The position numbers were made by a program, and so were the translations under genes. The notes beneath the pieces were generated by a model. It had not been told where the DNA came from and searched no databases. It worked only from the letters and a program-made list of their open reading frames with translations. A stretch of DNA of 64,000 nucleotides from Saccharothrix ecbatanensis (GTDB lineage: Bacteria > Actinomycetota > Actinomycetes > Mycobacteriales > Pseudonocardiaceae), in NCBI RefSeq assembly GCF_014205015.1, contig NZ_JACHMO010000001.1, forward strand, positions 3,596,001 through 3,660,000, read 5' to 3'. Of this stretch, positions 26,405-35,675 are shown one piece after another; positions within the stretch are counted from its first letter, which is position 1, and the number at the start of each line of letters is the position of its first letter.

Positions 26405-26581
26405 CCCGGGGGCTCACGCGGCGGACGACCACCGGCCTTCGACGAGGAGCGCTACAAGCGGCGCAACGTGGTCGAACGCTGCTTCAACCGCCTCAAGCAG
26501 TTCCGAGGCCTGGCCACCCGCTATGCCAAACGAGCCGCCTACTACCAGGCCGAACTCACCATCGCCGCCATCGTCCTCTGA
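26405..26581 (+). pseudogene. IS5-family transposase, C-terminal fragment
   Basis: The frame reads GGRPPAFDEERYKRRNVVER, then CFNRLKQFRGLATRYAKRAA and YYQAELTIAAIVL, the conserved last ~60 residues of IS5-type transposases (Glu of the DDE triad in NVVERCFN). The final Trp codon expected after AAIVL is TGA (26579-26581) instead of TGG; the normal terminal codons CTG CGA TGA follow. Confidence 0.8.
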
Positions 26582-26622
26582 CTGCGATGACGAATTGCAG
26601 GACACTGCATAGACTGCCGAGG

Positions 26623-27204
26623 GTGAGCATCCGGTGGACCTGGGCCGAGGACGAGCGCACGCCCGCGCCGCCGCTGAGCGCCGCGGAAGTCGCCGAAGCC
26701 GAGGCGGAGCTGAAGATCAGCTTCCCGGACGAGTACCGGGAATTCCTGCTCCACGTGAGCGCGGGCAACGGACGGGTGCGGCGGTTGGCCCGCGGACCGG
26801 ACGGGTGGCGCTGGGACAGCGACACCGAGACCGACCTGGAGATGCTGCCGACCCCGTTCCCGGACCAGGACTCGGTCGAGCGCTGGTGGGCCGAGCACGA
26901 CGCGCGGGAGCCGGACCGGGACGACCCTTCCTGGGACGCGTGGGACCGGGAAGGCGAGGAACTGGGGCGGCGGTGGGGTGCGGGAGCCGTGTGCCTGCAG
27001 GACTACGGGTGCGGTTTCTGCGTCCTGCTCGTGGTCACGGGGCCGTCCCGGGGCACCGTGTGGTTCGACCGGCGGTCCGCCTGCGACGACATCGTGCCGC
27101 TGCGGTCCGAGGACGGGCGGCCGGTCGGGTTCGCCGAGTGGCTTGCGTCCCCGTGGCGGCACTGGTTCGACCGGGCCGTCCGCCGGCACACCGCACCCGG
27201 CTGA
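26623..27204 (+). CDS. SMI1/KNR4 (SUKH) family protein
   Basis: 193 residues from GTG 26623; an ATG at 26587 in the same frame is possible but overlaps IS relic sequence. The SUKH fold signature is visible as PPLSAAEVAEAEAELKISFP, DEYREFLLHVSAGNGR, later VCLQDYGCGFCVLLVVTG and VGFAEWLASPW near the C-terminus. SUKH proteins are widespread immunity proteins for polymorphic toxins and also general adaptors. No toxin gene is adjacent, so it is an orphan immunity-type gene or a stand-alone cytoplasmic protein. Confidence 0.8.
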   Translation: MSIRWTWAEDERTPAPPLSAAEVAEAEAELKISFPDEYREFLLHVSAGNGRVRRLARGPDGWRWDSDTETDLEMLPTPFPDQDSVERWWAEHDAREPDRDDPSWDAWDREGEELGRRWGAGAVCLQDYGCGFCVLLVVTGPSRGTVWFDRRSACDDIVPLRSEDGRPVGFAEWLASPWRHWFDRAVRRHTAPG

Positions 27205-27485
27205 GCTCCGCGCGGGCCGGTCAGTGTTTCTCGAACGCCTTGCGCCACCGCTCGGCCGACCTGAGGTCAGCGCCGTACGGGCGGGTGGGTTCCACCACCG
27301 AACACGATGGCGCACAGTTGGGGGTCACCTTCCGCAACACCGGATCGAGCACCGTCTACATGCTCACCAGGGGCAACGTCCCGTCGCTGTCGATCTACTC
27401 CGTCGAACTGGCCAACAACGGACCCTCCCACCGGATGCCGCGACGAACCGACACGACCAGCACGACCCGCTACGGCGCGCAGGTC
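27205..27485. other. gene-poor stretch with a coding-like fragment
   Basis: Plus strand 27303-27480 reads HDGAQLGVTFRNTGSSTVYM and LTRGNVPSLSIYSVELANNG with normal codon bias but no start or family match; probably a relic. Confidence 0.35.
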
Positions 27486-27849
27486 TACCAGGTACCGGCC
27501 AGCCCGTGGTTGCAGCGCCGTAGATCGAGGCCAAGTGTTGCGATCCTCGCCAGTCCCAGACGGCTGGCGCTGCCCTGCGCGAACAGCTCGAACAGGAACG
27601 AACGGTACACAGGGCCCTCGATGTTCCCAATGATCGAGACGACATGCCACCATCAGAGTGCTCCACGGCCTGACCCAAGGCGTGGCGGCAGTCGGCGTCG
27701 AAGGCGTCGCGTTCCTCGGGCAGCAGCGCTGCGCGGATCGCCTCGGGAGTCCTGTCGATCTCCGACCGCGTGTAGGACGAAATGTCGTTCGGTCGACGCG
27801 TCGTTGCCCGCCCGGTAATTGCGGCTAGCGCTTCGTCCAGTTCCGGCAT
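27486..27849 (-). pseudogene. DUF6247-like protein with probable frameshift
   Basis: ATG 27847-27849 opens MPELDEALAAITGRATTRRP...TPEAIRAALLPEERDAFDAD followed by CRHALGQAVEHSD, resembling DUF6247, which often accompanies small toxin-type genes. At about 27650 the coding signal moves to another frame (WWHVVSIIGNIEGPVYRSFL, FELFAQGSASRLGLARIATL) and ends at TAG 27486-27488. Whether the second part belongs to the same gene is uncertain. Confidence 0.45.
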
Positions 27850-29035
27850 AGCCCGCCTGGTCCGCCCAGGTGGGTTCACGTTCAGGAGGTACGAGTCGGT
27901 GGCGTCCGTGTCGTGAACACGTGTACATCGGCGCGATCACAGCCACTTGGAGCGCCGACTGCTTGCCCCCGCAGCCTCGCTGCCGCGCCTCGGCGTCGAC
28001 CCGCTGTGGCACGGCACGTCCACGCAATCACGAACCTGTGCCTGTCCCCCGCCGCGACTGCTGGCCTGCTGGGTCGCCGACACGTTCGGCCGCACGTCAC
28101 CTTCGGCGGGCACGCACGCCGCCACCGGGGAACCTGCCGCCGCGTGGGCGCTGTTCGCCGCCGCGCAAGTCCGCATCGACGCCACAAGGCCGGCCTGGCA
28201 TCGGGCCCGAGCCCAGGTGCGTGTCGGAGGCGGATGATGTCGTCCCGGAGGACGAGGGGAAGACGGCGCGGTTTCTGGCCGACGTGACCGTCACCGGTCC
28301 CCGCGAGTGCCGCGCCCGGGCGAGCTGTGAGTCCAAGTCCCGGCCGACACCACACCGGAAGATGCAGGAATCGGCGAACCGGTTCGTGCCGCAGATGGAT
28401 GGCCTGGCGGCCGAACGGCAAAAGCTCGCCGACATCGGCATCGTGTTCATGAACCCGGACGGCGAAGTCCAAGGCGCGATCACGCACAACGACAACCGAA
28501 ACGACGGCGAACCGAGACTGCCCCGCAAGCCTGACCCCACGGACTCATCCGGCCGGTTCCAAGACGAGGTCAGGCGACGTTCTCCTCCAGGGGCGGCGAC
28601 GCAGGCCTCGAACCGGTCGCGGCGCAGAGCCACCCGCACCTGCGCGAACAGGTCTCGTCTCCGCAGTTCTTGAAGACGCCAGCACCGTGACACCGTCCCT
28701 GTCGCGGGCGGCGACGCCATCACCTGACCCGGACATGGCCGAGGAGACGATCCGAATCCCTTTGCCGGCCACTGCACGCGCCGAGTTCCGGCGTGCAGCC
28801 CGGAGGAATGCCACGGATCTGAGACGTGCCTCTACTGCGGACCGGGCGAGCGGGAGGCGTAAGGCCCGCTCGTGCCGAGTAGCGCCCGATGGTTCGAGTG
28901 GAGTACCCGCTGAGGCGGTCTCCGGGGGGAAGTCCGGCTGGGCTCTCGCCGCTGGCAATGACTCGCGGCGATCGGCACAGGCAGCTACCCGAGGATCAGT
29001 AGGCTGGATCCGCCGGGCCGTCCTGGGGAGAGATC
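27850..29035. other. long stretch without a supportable intact gene
   Basis: Two plus-strand segments look partly coding: 28085-28237 (TGEPAAAWALFAAAQVRIDA) and 28350-28550 (ESANRFVPQMDGLAAERQKL, ADIGIVFMNPDGEVQG). They are in different frames, lack starts and match no family I recognise. The rest, including 28674-29035, shows nothing. Confidence 0.35.
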
Positions 29036-29851
29036 ATGGGGAGAGTTGTTGCTGTCGGCGATGTCGGAGGGCATGCGGACCAATTGCGATGGGCTCTGGA
29101 CTGGCTGGGTGCCGACGATGGACGGCTGCCTCCTGATCTCGTGGTGATCCAGGTCGGTGATCTCGTCGATCGAGGCCCGGACAGCCTGGGAGCGCTCGAC
29201 GTCGTGGCGAGGCTGCTGGACGAGCAGCCTCGGCAGTGGATCCAGCTCGTTGGCAATCACGAGTCGCAGTACCTGCCTGGCGGCACCGTGTTCTGGCCCG
29301 ACCCTCTCGAAGAGGAGGGTGTGACCCGGCTGCGGGAATGGTGGGCGGACGGGCGCTTGCGAGTGGCCGCCGCTGTGCGCACAGTCGACGGCGACGAGCT
29401 GTTGGCGACCCACGCGGGGTTGACCCTCGCCGGCTGGCAGCAGCTGGGAGAGCCCAGGTCGGCGGTCCTGGCGGCGGAGTTGCTCAACGAGCGTCCAGAG
29501 TTGATTTGGCGGACCGGTGAACACGCACGCGATGATCAGGCAGGTCCCTTGTGGGCGGAGTCGGGCGCGGCACTGCATGAACCGTGGATGGGCTACCGCG
29601 GCATCGTGCCGTTCGGTCAGATCCACGGGCACTCGACGATTGTGCATTTCGCCGACCAACGTTGGCGCTGCACGGGCAGACTTCGCCAGCGCGCGTCCGT
29701 TGACTGGCACGCCCGCCACGTGCGGGTACGTGTCGGGGGACGCTTGTTCATCGGCGTCGATCCGGGGCACGGCCGGACCGGTGCCACTCGCTGGCAGCCC
29801 TTGACCTTCGACGGCGCCACTGTCCACACCGCAACACCCAGCCTGCGCTAG
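29036..29851 (+). CDS. PPP-type metallophosphoesterase
   Basis: 271 residues from ATG 29036, preceded by GGGGAGAG. The metallophosphatase motifs are in order: VVAVGDVGGHADQLR (GDxxG-H), VIQVGDLVDRGPDS (GDxVDRG), IQLVGNHESQY (GNHE), LATHAGLT (first His) and QIHGHS (last His). Two metal ions are expected; substrates could be phosphoproteins or diadenosine polyphosphates (ApaH-like). No signal peptide, so cytoplasmic. It stands alone between relic regions, with intact frame and strong codon bias. A specific substrate cannot be assigned. Confidence 0.9.
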   Translation: MGRVVAVGDVGGHADQLRWALDWLGADDGRLPPDLVVIQVGDLVDRGPDSLGALDVVARLLDEQPRQWIQLVGNHESQYLPGGTVFWPDPLEEEGVTRLREWWADGRLRVAAAVRTVDGDELLATHAGLTLAGWQQLGEPRSAVLAAELLNERPELIWRTGEHARDDQAGPLWAESGAALHEPWMGYRGIVPFGQIHGHSTIVHFADQRWRCTGRLRQRASVDWHARHVRVRVGGRLFIGVDPGHGRTGATRWQPLTFDGATVHTATPSLR

Positions 29852-30062
29852 CGGGAAATGATCAATGGTATTGGAGCTTCGGGTGCGGTCCCAGGGGTGT
29901 TGTGTCCCTCGGACTGAAGGTGTCGCACCCATGATGGCCAGCGCTTCTATGGATGATCAGAGCTTGTGGTGTTGCTGTCATGGTCGCGGTCGAGTGCCCT
30001 GCTCCGTGCGGGTGGTCGCCGGTGCACCTCGCGCTGCTCCTCCAGGAACAGATATACCACCT

Positions 30063-30462
30063 GACCAGCCCTATCCGGCCTTGCGTTCTACGGGCGGATG
30101 TCGACCTCGGAGCACCAGGACCGGCGTTCCTCGCGGTTGTGGCAGCGGGAGGTGTGCGAGCGTCTGGTCGCCGGGCACGGGACGGTCGTGGCGGAGTTCT
30201 TCGACGAGGGCGCCTCGCGGCGGCGCCGATGGCCCAATCGGCCGGAGGCTGCGCGGTTGCTGGAGCCGTTGGCCGATCCGGACCGGGGTTCGACGCGATC
30301 GTGGTGGGTGAGTACGAGCGGGCGTTCTGCGGGCGGCAGTTCGACGAGCTGGTGCCGTTGCTGCGCGCGGCCGGTGTGGAGGTGTGGTTGCCCGAGGTCG
30401 GCGGCCGGGTGGACCTGGAGGACGACGATCACCGTCGGCTGATGGCGTTCCTCGGTGCCGAC
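30063..30462 (+). pseudogene. serine recombinase N-terminal fragment with a one-base deletion
   Basis: Frame reads FYGRMSTSEHQDRRSSRLWQ, then REVCERLVAGHGTVVAEFFD up to LADPDRG, then shifts to FDAIVVGEYERAFCGRQFDE and LRAAGVEVWLPEVGGRVDLE. The catalytic serine is in RMST. The run GGGG at 30285-30288 is one G short relative to the related copy at 32 kb. The frame is cut at about 30462 by an IS110-type fragment. Confidence 0.8.
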
Positions 30463-30464
30463 AC

Positions 30465-30645
30465 CGTTGCACCCCTCGACCGCCCAGACCCTGTCCGGCC
30501 GGCGGCGGCCTTCGTCCAGCATCCGTCGGTAGCCGTCGTTGTCCGTGCCGAACCGCCCTTGCCCGACCGTTCGCTCCCGACCGTCGACGATCTCGATCGT
30601 GGCCGAGCGCTTGTGCGGGTCGACACCGATGACCACGGGACTCAC
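30465..30645 (-). pseudogene. IS110-family transposase N-terminal fragment
   Basis: GTG 30643-30645 opens SPVVIGVDPHKRSATIEIVD followed by GTDNDGYRRMLDEGRRRPDR and VWAVEGCNGVG. This is the RuvC-like DEDD N-terminus (first Asp in GVDPHK). It stops at the recombinase fragment; the C-terminal Ser domain is gone. Confidence 0.8.
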
Positions 30646-31013
30646 ATCGCCTCCTCGCCTGTTCAGGGCATCTGACAGACGGGGAGGGCAACGCTACTTC
30701 GAGCTGGGCAGACCCCTCTTGAGCCACAACCCCGCCACGATGCCCGGCGAGACACACGCCATGAGTGAGCCACACCCAAAGAACGGGTGGGCAGCCGCTG
30801 AGAGAGCGTCCCTCCGAACATCTCGACCGAGCCTGGCCTGGCATCGACCGTGCCACCAGTCAACAAGTAGCCGCTGATCGAGCATCGCGAACGCGCGCCC
30901 ATGCCGACCACCATGCGGCCTTCTCGGCCAAGCCTCATGGGCCGGACTTCGAACAGGTGCGGCGCTGGGAATTCGTCCTGATCGATCGTCCCCGCACCCA
31001 CCGCTGCCCCACC

Positions 31014-31019
31014 TATGAT
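31014..31019 (+). promoter_or_regulatory. TATGAT -10 box for a leaderless transcript
   Basis: TATGAT ends six bases before GTG 31026, so transcription would start at or next to the start codon. No clear -35 hexamer; no ribosome binding site is present. Confidence 0.45.
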
Positions 31020-31025
31020 CCAGTC

Positions 31026-31613
31026 GTGACGAGCTTCCCCGCTGCGGCCCGGCGAGTGCGCGACGACGCCCTCACCCCGCGCAACAGGCTGCTCGCCCTT
31101 CGGGAGTGCGCGCTGAACTTCGCCCCCTACGGCTTCCGCGCCACCTGGCACCACCTCGTCGTCAACGCCCGGATCCCGCACCGGCTGGAGGACGACCTCG
31201 ACTCGTTGCACCGCGCGGTGGACGAACTGGAAGAAGCACGTGCGGTCTGGCGGGGACGCGCCGCGGACTTCGCAGAACGCCGTCGCCGCGAGAAGGCCGC
31301 CGGGCGACGGGTTCCCTCCCGCGCCGATCAGTGGCTCGGCAACGGCGTCCACCTCCGTTGCCCCGACTTCGAGCAGCACCCCAGCGATCGACTGATCATG
31401 GTTGTGCGCAGGGTCATCGCCGCGCATGAATCGGGAGTGAACCCGGCCACGGCATGCCTCGCGTGCGCATCGGCGTTGAAGGGTGCGAACAAGCGCTGCC
31501 CGGACTGCGGGGTGCTCCCGGAAAATGCGGCGCCCCGCCTCCTCGCACGTTGGACCGCCGTCGAGGCGGCCGAGCGCTGGAACAGGACATGGCGGCGGGA
31601 GACATCCCGGTAG
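31026..31613 (+). CDS. hypothetical protein with C-terminal zinc-ribbon motif
   Basis: 195 residues from GTG 31026, probably on a leaderless mRNA. The N-terminal part is helical (ALTPRNRLLALRECALNFAP, LDSLHRAVDELEEARAVWRG, RAADFAERRRREKAAGRR). The C-terminal ~50 residues contain CLACASALKGANKRCPDC, a CxxC-x(11)-CxxC treble-clef or zinc-ribbon pattern. I do not recognise the family. Basic, soluble, no signal peptide; nucleic-acid binding is a plausible guess. It is an intact gene between two recombinase relics, so it may be cargo of a former element. Confidence 0.6.
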   Translation: MTSFPAAARRVRDDALTPRNRLLALRECALNFAPYGFRATWHHLVVNARIPHRLEDDLDSLHRAVDELEEARAVWRGRAADFAERRRREKAAGRRVPSRADQWLGNGVHLRCPDFEQHPSDRLIMVVRRVIAAHESGVNPATACLACASALKGANKRCPDCGVLPENAAPRLLARWTAVEAAERWNRTWRRETSR

Positions 31614-32097
31614 ACGTCCCATCGAGCGGTCCGTCGCGCCCGGCTGCCAGCCGGGCCACCGCACGGCAGCTCGGCCGACCTGGTACCCATTCTGATCCAC
31701 CTCGACCGGCGCAGCCTCTGCGCACCCGTGGCAGGCACGGGTAGGCAACGCCACCACGAGGGCATCCACACCCCTCAAGCCCGCATCCCACTCTGGGAAA
31801 GGCGGACAAGAACGCCACCGCCACCGAGTGCGCTCTCATGCCGCATAGCGGGCATTCGATCTCGTCGGCGGCGGTGGCGTTCTGCTCGACCACGGCCTCT
31901 GCGGAGTGCTTGCGATGGCCGGACTCATGCGCGGCCACGCTGTGGCAGCCGACAAGCAGCCCAGACGTGGTACTCACCGGCGCGGCCGGTGCGTCGCGCA
32001 AGTCATGACCCGTTACCCCGTACAGGGCGTTGACGGCAGAGGGAAGCCGCTTTGTGATGATCTCGCCTTCCTGTGGTGATGTGAAAGGTGGGCGCAG
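31614..32097. other. gene-free stretch
   Basis: No supportable gene. A minus-strand segment with CPLCG (about 31850) looks coding-like for a few tens of residues only. Confidence 0.35.
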
Positions 32098-33640
32098 TGG
32101 TGTTGTCCGGTCGGGATGTGCTCACGGACTGGATGGGCTTGCGGGCAGAAGACCAGACCGGTGGCTGCGGTGCCCCGGGCGGGCCGTTGTGGGTGGCCTG
32201 CGGTTCGCGTTCTACGGCCGCACCTCCACCACCGAGCACCAAGACCCGGTGACCTCGCGCGCGTGGCAACTGGAAGTCGCGCAGGAGCTGACTGCCGGGC
32301 ACGGCACGATCACGGCGACCTTCTTCGACGCCGGGCGGTCGCGGCGTGACCGGTGGCGTGACCGGCCACAGGCCGCGGAGCTGCTGGCTGCGGTGCGGGA
32401 TCCGGATCGCGGGTTCGACGCGATCGTGGTGGGCGAATACGAGCGCGGCTTCGCCGGCGACCAACTCGAGCGCCTGTTGGCATTGTTCCGGCGTCACGGG
32501 GTGCAGGTATGGCTGCCCGAAGCCGGCGGACCGGTCGACCTCGACACGCCGGAGCACCGGGTGCTGGTCAGGATGTTGGGTGCGCAGTCGCTACGCGAAG
32601 TGGTCCGCGCCCGGCACCGCGCGATGGCCGCCATGCGCGCCCTCACCGAAGAAGGCCGCTACCTGGGGGACGTGCTCCCTACGGCTACCGCTTGGTCGAC
32701 GCGGGCCTGCACCCGCACCCTGCAGGGGCGCGCCGCGGTCGCAACGTCGTCCGGCTGGAGCCCGATCCCGAGACCGCGCCGACCGTACGGTGGCTGTTCG
32801 CCCAACGCTTGGCCGGCCGCAGCATCGAGACCCTGGTCGAGATCCTCAACCAGCAGCACACGCCATGCCCGTCAGCGCACGATCCGGACCGCAACACGCA
32901 CCGCACGAGACGCTGCTGGACCACCGAGACGGTCACGACGATCCTGCGCAACCCTCGCTACACCCGGCTGGCAGGTCTGGAACCGACAGTCTGTCGACCA
33001 CGACCACCACTCCCCCACCGACCAGCGACGCAGACGCGTCGCCAAGTGGAAACCGGCGCACCAGTGGATCCTGTCCCGACAGCCCGCCCATGCCGCGCTG
33101 GTCAGCGAACGCGACTTCGTCGCGGTCCAACACATCCGCCGGCGAGGGGAGACGCGTGAGTACCTGCTGGCCGGGTTGCTGCGCTGCGGTGCATGTGGGC
33201 GACGGATGGAGTCCCGGTGGGTGCACGGACGTCCCGGCTACCGCTGCCGCCACCACCGCGGCCCACGCACCGAGCAGACGCCGCCGACGCTCTACCACCG
33301 CGAGAAACAACTGATCACCAGGATCGGCCACGCCCTGCACCTGCACGCAGCGGCAAGCCCGCACACCGTCGTCGACAAACTACGCGCCGACCACGCCGTG
33401 ATCACCTGCCATCCCGACAGAGTCGCCATCTGGAACCAGCGGCACCTACTCCACGCACTGCGCGAGTACGAAAAGTCCCACAAACACCCACCGACCCCAC
33501 CAAGGCATCGCCAACGCCCGACCACTACGCACGCTGCCACAACCCATCACCGATCAAGCAGCGGTCACCCACCTCGACATCCGCCGCCGGCAACGGTTGG
33601 GCGGCATCCTCAACGAGTACCACCACGCCGTCTGACCTGC
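32098..33640 (+). pseudogene. large serine recombinase, at least three frameshifts
   Basis: A near full-length recombinase read over three frames. After GTG 32098 (VVLSGRDVLTDWMGLRAEDQ) the frame moves to LRFAFYGRTSTTEHQDPVTS (catalytic Ser in GRTST), GFDAIVVGEYERGFAGDQLE and SLREVVRARHRAMAAMRALT. At about 32666 a G run is one base short and the frame shifts to PYGYRLVDAGLHPHPAGARR and FAQRLAGRSIETLVEILNQQ; at about 32957 an extra C in ACACCCGG shifts back to WQVWNRQSVDHDHHSPTDQR, followed by the zinc ribbon LLRCGACGRRMESRWVHGRP. Not functional as read. Related fragments lie at 30063 and 50553. Confidence 0.8.
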
Positions 33641-33654
33641 ACGGACGGCATTTT

Positions 33655-34314
33655 CGGCAAGCACAGGTCCCAGGCGCCGGCGTAGCAGGCCTGTAGTTCT
33701 AGGCGCACGGAGTCGGAGGTGGGGCCTTGGCGGGTGCGGACGCGGTCGTTGGTACCGAGCAGGTTCTGCACGTGGTGGCCGTATTCGTCGGCGAGGATGT
33801 AGGCCTCGACGAACGGTCCGCCGGTCGCGCCGAACTTTTGCTGTAGTTCCCGGAAGAAGGTCAGGTCGATGTAGATCTGGGCGTCGGCGGGGCAGTAGAA
33901 CGGTCCGACGGCGGAGGTGGCGTTGCCGCAGCGGGTCTGTACGCCACCGGAGAAGAAGTTGGTCTGCGCGGATTGGTAGGTGCGGCCGGATCGGGCGTGC
34001 TGGTCGGTCCAGAAGGCTTGGATCGAGTTGATGAAGGCGACCACCCGGCAGTCGGCTTCGCGGTTGGCGTCCGCGCCGGTGCGGCACTTGGTCCTGATGG
34101 CCTCGGAGCCGACCTGTTGGCCGCGGTTCACGTCGCCGAACCCGGATCCCGCGGGCAGTTGCGGGGTGCCGCCGATCTGGGAGAGCACGAGGTAGATGAT
34201 CAGGCCGACGATGCCGAGCCCGCCGCCGCCCAGGGCGCCCGGCCGCCGATGCCGCGTTGGTCGCTGACCTGGGAGGTGTCCAGTTCGGCGTCCTCGTTGA
34301 ACTGCACCGCGTGT
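33655..34314 (-). pseudogene. neutral zinc metallopeptidase (YpfJ/KPN_00944-like), mutated
   Basis: Start region QFNEDAELDTSQVSDQRGIG is one frame from the rest (GALGGGGLGIVGLIIYLVLS membrane helix, then GSEAIRTKCRTGADANREAD, GRTYQSAQTNFFSGGVQTRC, FYCPADAQIYIDLTFF). The active-site motif, normally H-E-Y-G-H-H-V-Q, reads DEYGHHVQ, losing the first zinc ligand, and the later E-L-Q-A-D-C-Y-A-G reads ELQACYAG, one residue short. The C-terminus is replaced near 33660 by sequence shared with the recombinase end. Family members are membrane-anchored putative peptidases; this one is dead. Confidence 0.8.
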
Positions 34315-34445
34315 CCTCTCGAAGTGTCGACCCGCAGGCGGGGCCGGGTTGCTCGGCCAGAGCGAGGGGCGTGCAGTGGCGGCGGGCGGATCGCGGCCAC
34401 GCGAAGCCACCAGGGTGCCCGGTCACCCGATGCCTTGACGATCCG

Positions 34446-35210
34446 TCACGTCCCGGATGACGTCTCGTCGTTCTTGACGTAGGTGGGGTGCAGGTGCGCC
34501 GGTTGCTTGGCGCGTTTGGCGCGGGCGCGAAGGTTGAGGAACTCCACCAGGATGGAGAAGGCTATCGGGCCGTAGACGTAGCCCTTGGGAATGTGCTGGT
34601 CGAAGCCCTCGGCGATGAGGCTGCCGCCGATGAGCAGCAGGAACGACAGGGCGAGCATCTTGACCGTGGGGTGGCGGTTGACGAACTCGCTGATGGTCTT
34701 CGCCGACACCAGCATGATGATCATGGCGACGACGACGGCGGCGATCATGATGCCGAGTTCGTCGACCATGCCGACGGCGGTGATCACCGAATCCAGGGAG
34801 AACACCACGTCGAGGATGAGGATCTGGACGATCACGGAAGCGAACGACACGGTCTTGCGGGTGGTGGCGTGTTCGGCGCCTTCGAGTTGTTCGTGGATCT
34901 CGTAGGTGGCCTTGCCGAGCAGGAACAATCCGCCCAGCAACAGGATCAGGTCACGCCCCGAAATCTCCTGGCCCAGTGCGGTGAACAGCGGCGCGGTCAG
35001 CCCGATGACCCAGGACAGCGACGCCAGCAGCAGCAAGCGGGTGATCAAGGCCAGGGACAGGCCGACCACGCGGGCGCGTTGCTGCTGGTGGGCGGGCAGG
35101 CGGCCGGCGAGGATGGAGATGAACACGACGTTGTCGATGCCGAGCACGACCTCCAGCAGCAGCAGGGTGCCGAAGGCGATCCACAGCTCGGGGCTGAGCA
35201 TCCATTCCAT
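34446..35210 (-). CDS. TerC-family membrane protein
   Basis: 254 residues from ATG 35208-35210, with AAGGAG upstream. The sequence opens WMLSPELWIAFGTLLLLEVV and LGIDNVVFISILAGRLP, the TerC signature with the conserved Asp-Asn, followed by seven predicted membrane helices (VVFSLDSVITAVGMVDELGI, the second acidic helix, and HIPKGYVYGPIAFSILVEFL). TerC proteins export metal ions (Mn2+ in Bacillus, for metalation of secreted proteins) and are linked to tellurite resistance. It is separated from the upstream GlsB-like gene by a hairpin but lies in a block with CNNM-type exporters, supporting a metal or envelope role. Confidence 0.92.
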   Translation of the reverse strand: MEWMLSPELWIAFGTLLLLEVVLGIDNVVFISILAGRLPAHQQQRARVVGLSLALITRLLLLASLSWVIGLTAPLFTALGQEISGRDLILLLGGLFLLGKATYEIHEQLEGAEHATTRKTVSFASVIVQILILDVVFSLDSVITAVGMVDELGIMIAAVVVAMIIMLVSAKTISEFVNRHPTVKMLALSFLLLIGGSLIAEGFDQHIPKGYVYGPIAFSILVEFLNLRARAKRAKQPAHLHPTYVKNDETSSGT

Positions 35211-35261
35211 GTGTGGGCTTACTCCTTGTCCCCGCGGCTGGGAAGCGGTCTACGTGCGCGG

Positions 35262-35282
35262 GCATCGGGCATCGGGCATCGG
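35262..35282. repeat. three tandem GGGCATC units
   Basis: A 7-bp unit, three copies, in the TerC 5' region. Confidence 0.6.
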
Positions 35283-35296
35283 GCGGCGGGGTCGGG

Positions 35297-35350
35297 CGGC
35301 GCGGCAGGCGTGTCATTGGGAGTGGCAGCCTGCCGCGCCGGTCTATGGGG
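35297..35350 (-). terminator. hairpin ending the CNNM-Spo0M-GlsB operon
   Basis: Perfect 13-bp arms CGGCGCGGCAGGC (35297-35309) and complement (35338-35350) with a 28-nt loop, directly after the stop of the GlsB-like gene on the minus strand. Confidence 0.65.
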
Positions 35351-35352
35351 TG

Positions 35353-35628
35353 TCAGACCCGTTTGCGGCCGTACATGCCGGCGGCGAGGCTGACGCCGCC
35401 GGCGGCGAGGGCGATCTGGATGATCAGTTCGATCCAGTCGATGCCGCGGGTGTCGCCGACACCGAGGGCGTTCGCGATGACGGTGCCCAGGATCGCGGCG
35501 GCGATGCCGACGAGGATGGTCAGCCAGATCGGGATGTTCTGCTTGCCGGGCAGCGCGAGTCGGCCGAGTGCGCCGATGATGAGGCCGACGACGAGGGCGC
35601 TGATGATTCCGGAGACGGGCATGTCCAC
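35353..35628 (-). CDS. GlsB/YeaQ/YmgE-family stress-response membrane protein
   Basis: 91 residues, ATG 35626-35628 with AAGGAG upstream. Three membrane helices: VSGIISALVVGLIIGALGRL, IPIWLTILVGIAAAILGTVI and WIELIIQIALAAGGVSLAAG. The LPGKQNIPIW loop between the first two is characteristic of the transglycosylase-associated/GlsB family. These proteins are induced by general or envelope stress; molecular role unknown. It is the last gene of the operon, 47 bp downstream of the Spo0M gene. Confidence 0.88.
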   Translation of the reverse strand: MDMPVSGIISALVVGLIIGALGRLALPGKQNIPIWLTILVGIAAAILGTVIANALGVGDTRGIDWIELIIQIALAAGGVSLAAGMYGRKRV

Positions 35629-35675
35629 TCCTTCAAGGGGTTCAGGTGAGCTGCACTACCCGATCAGCGAAGGGG

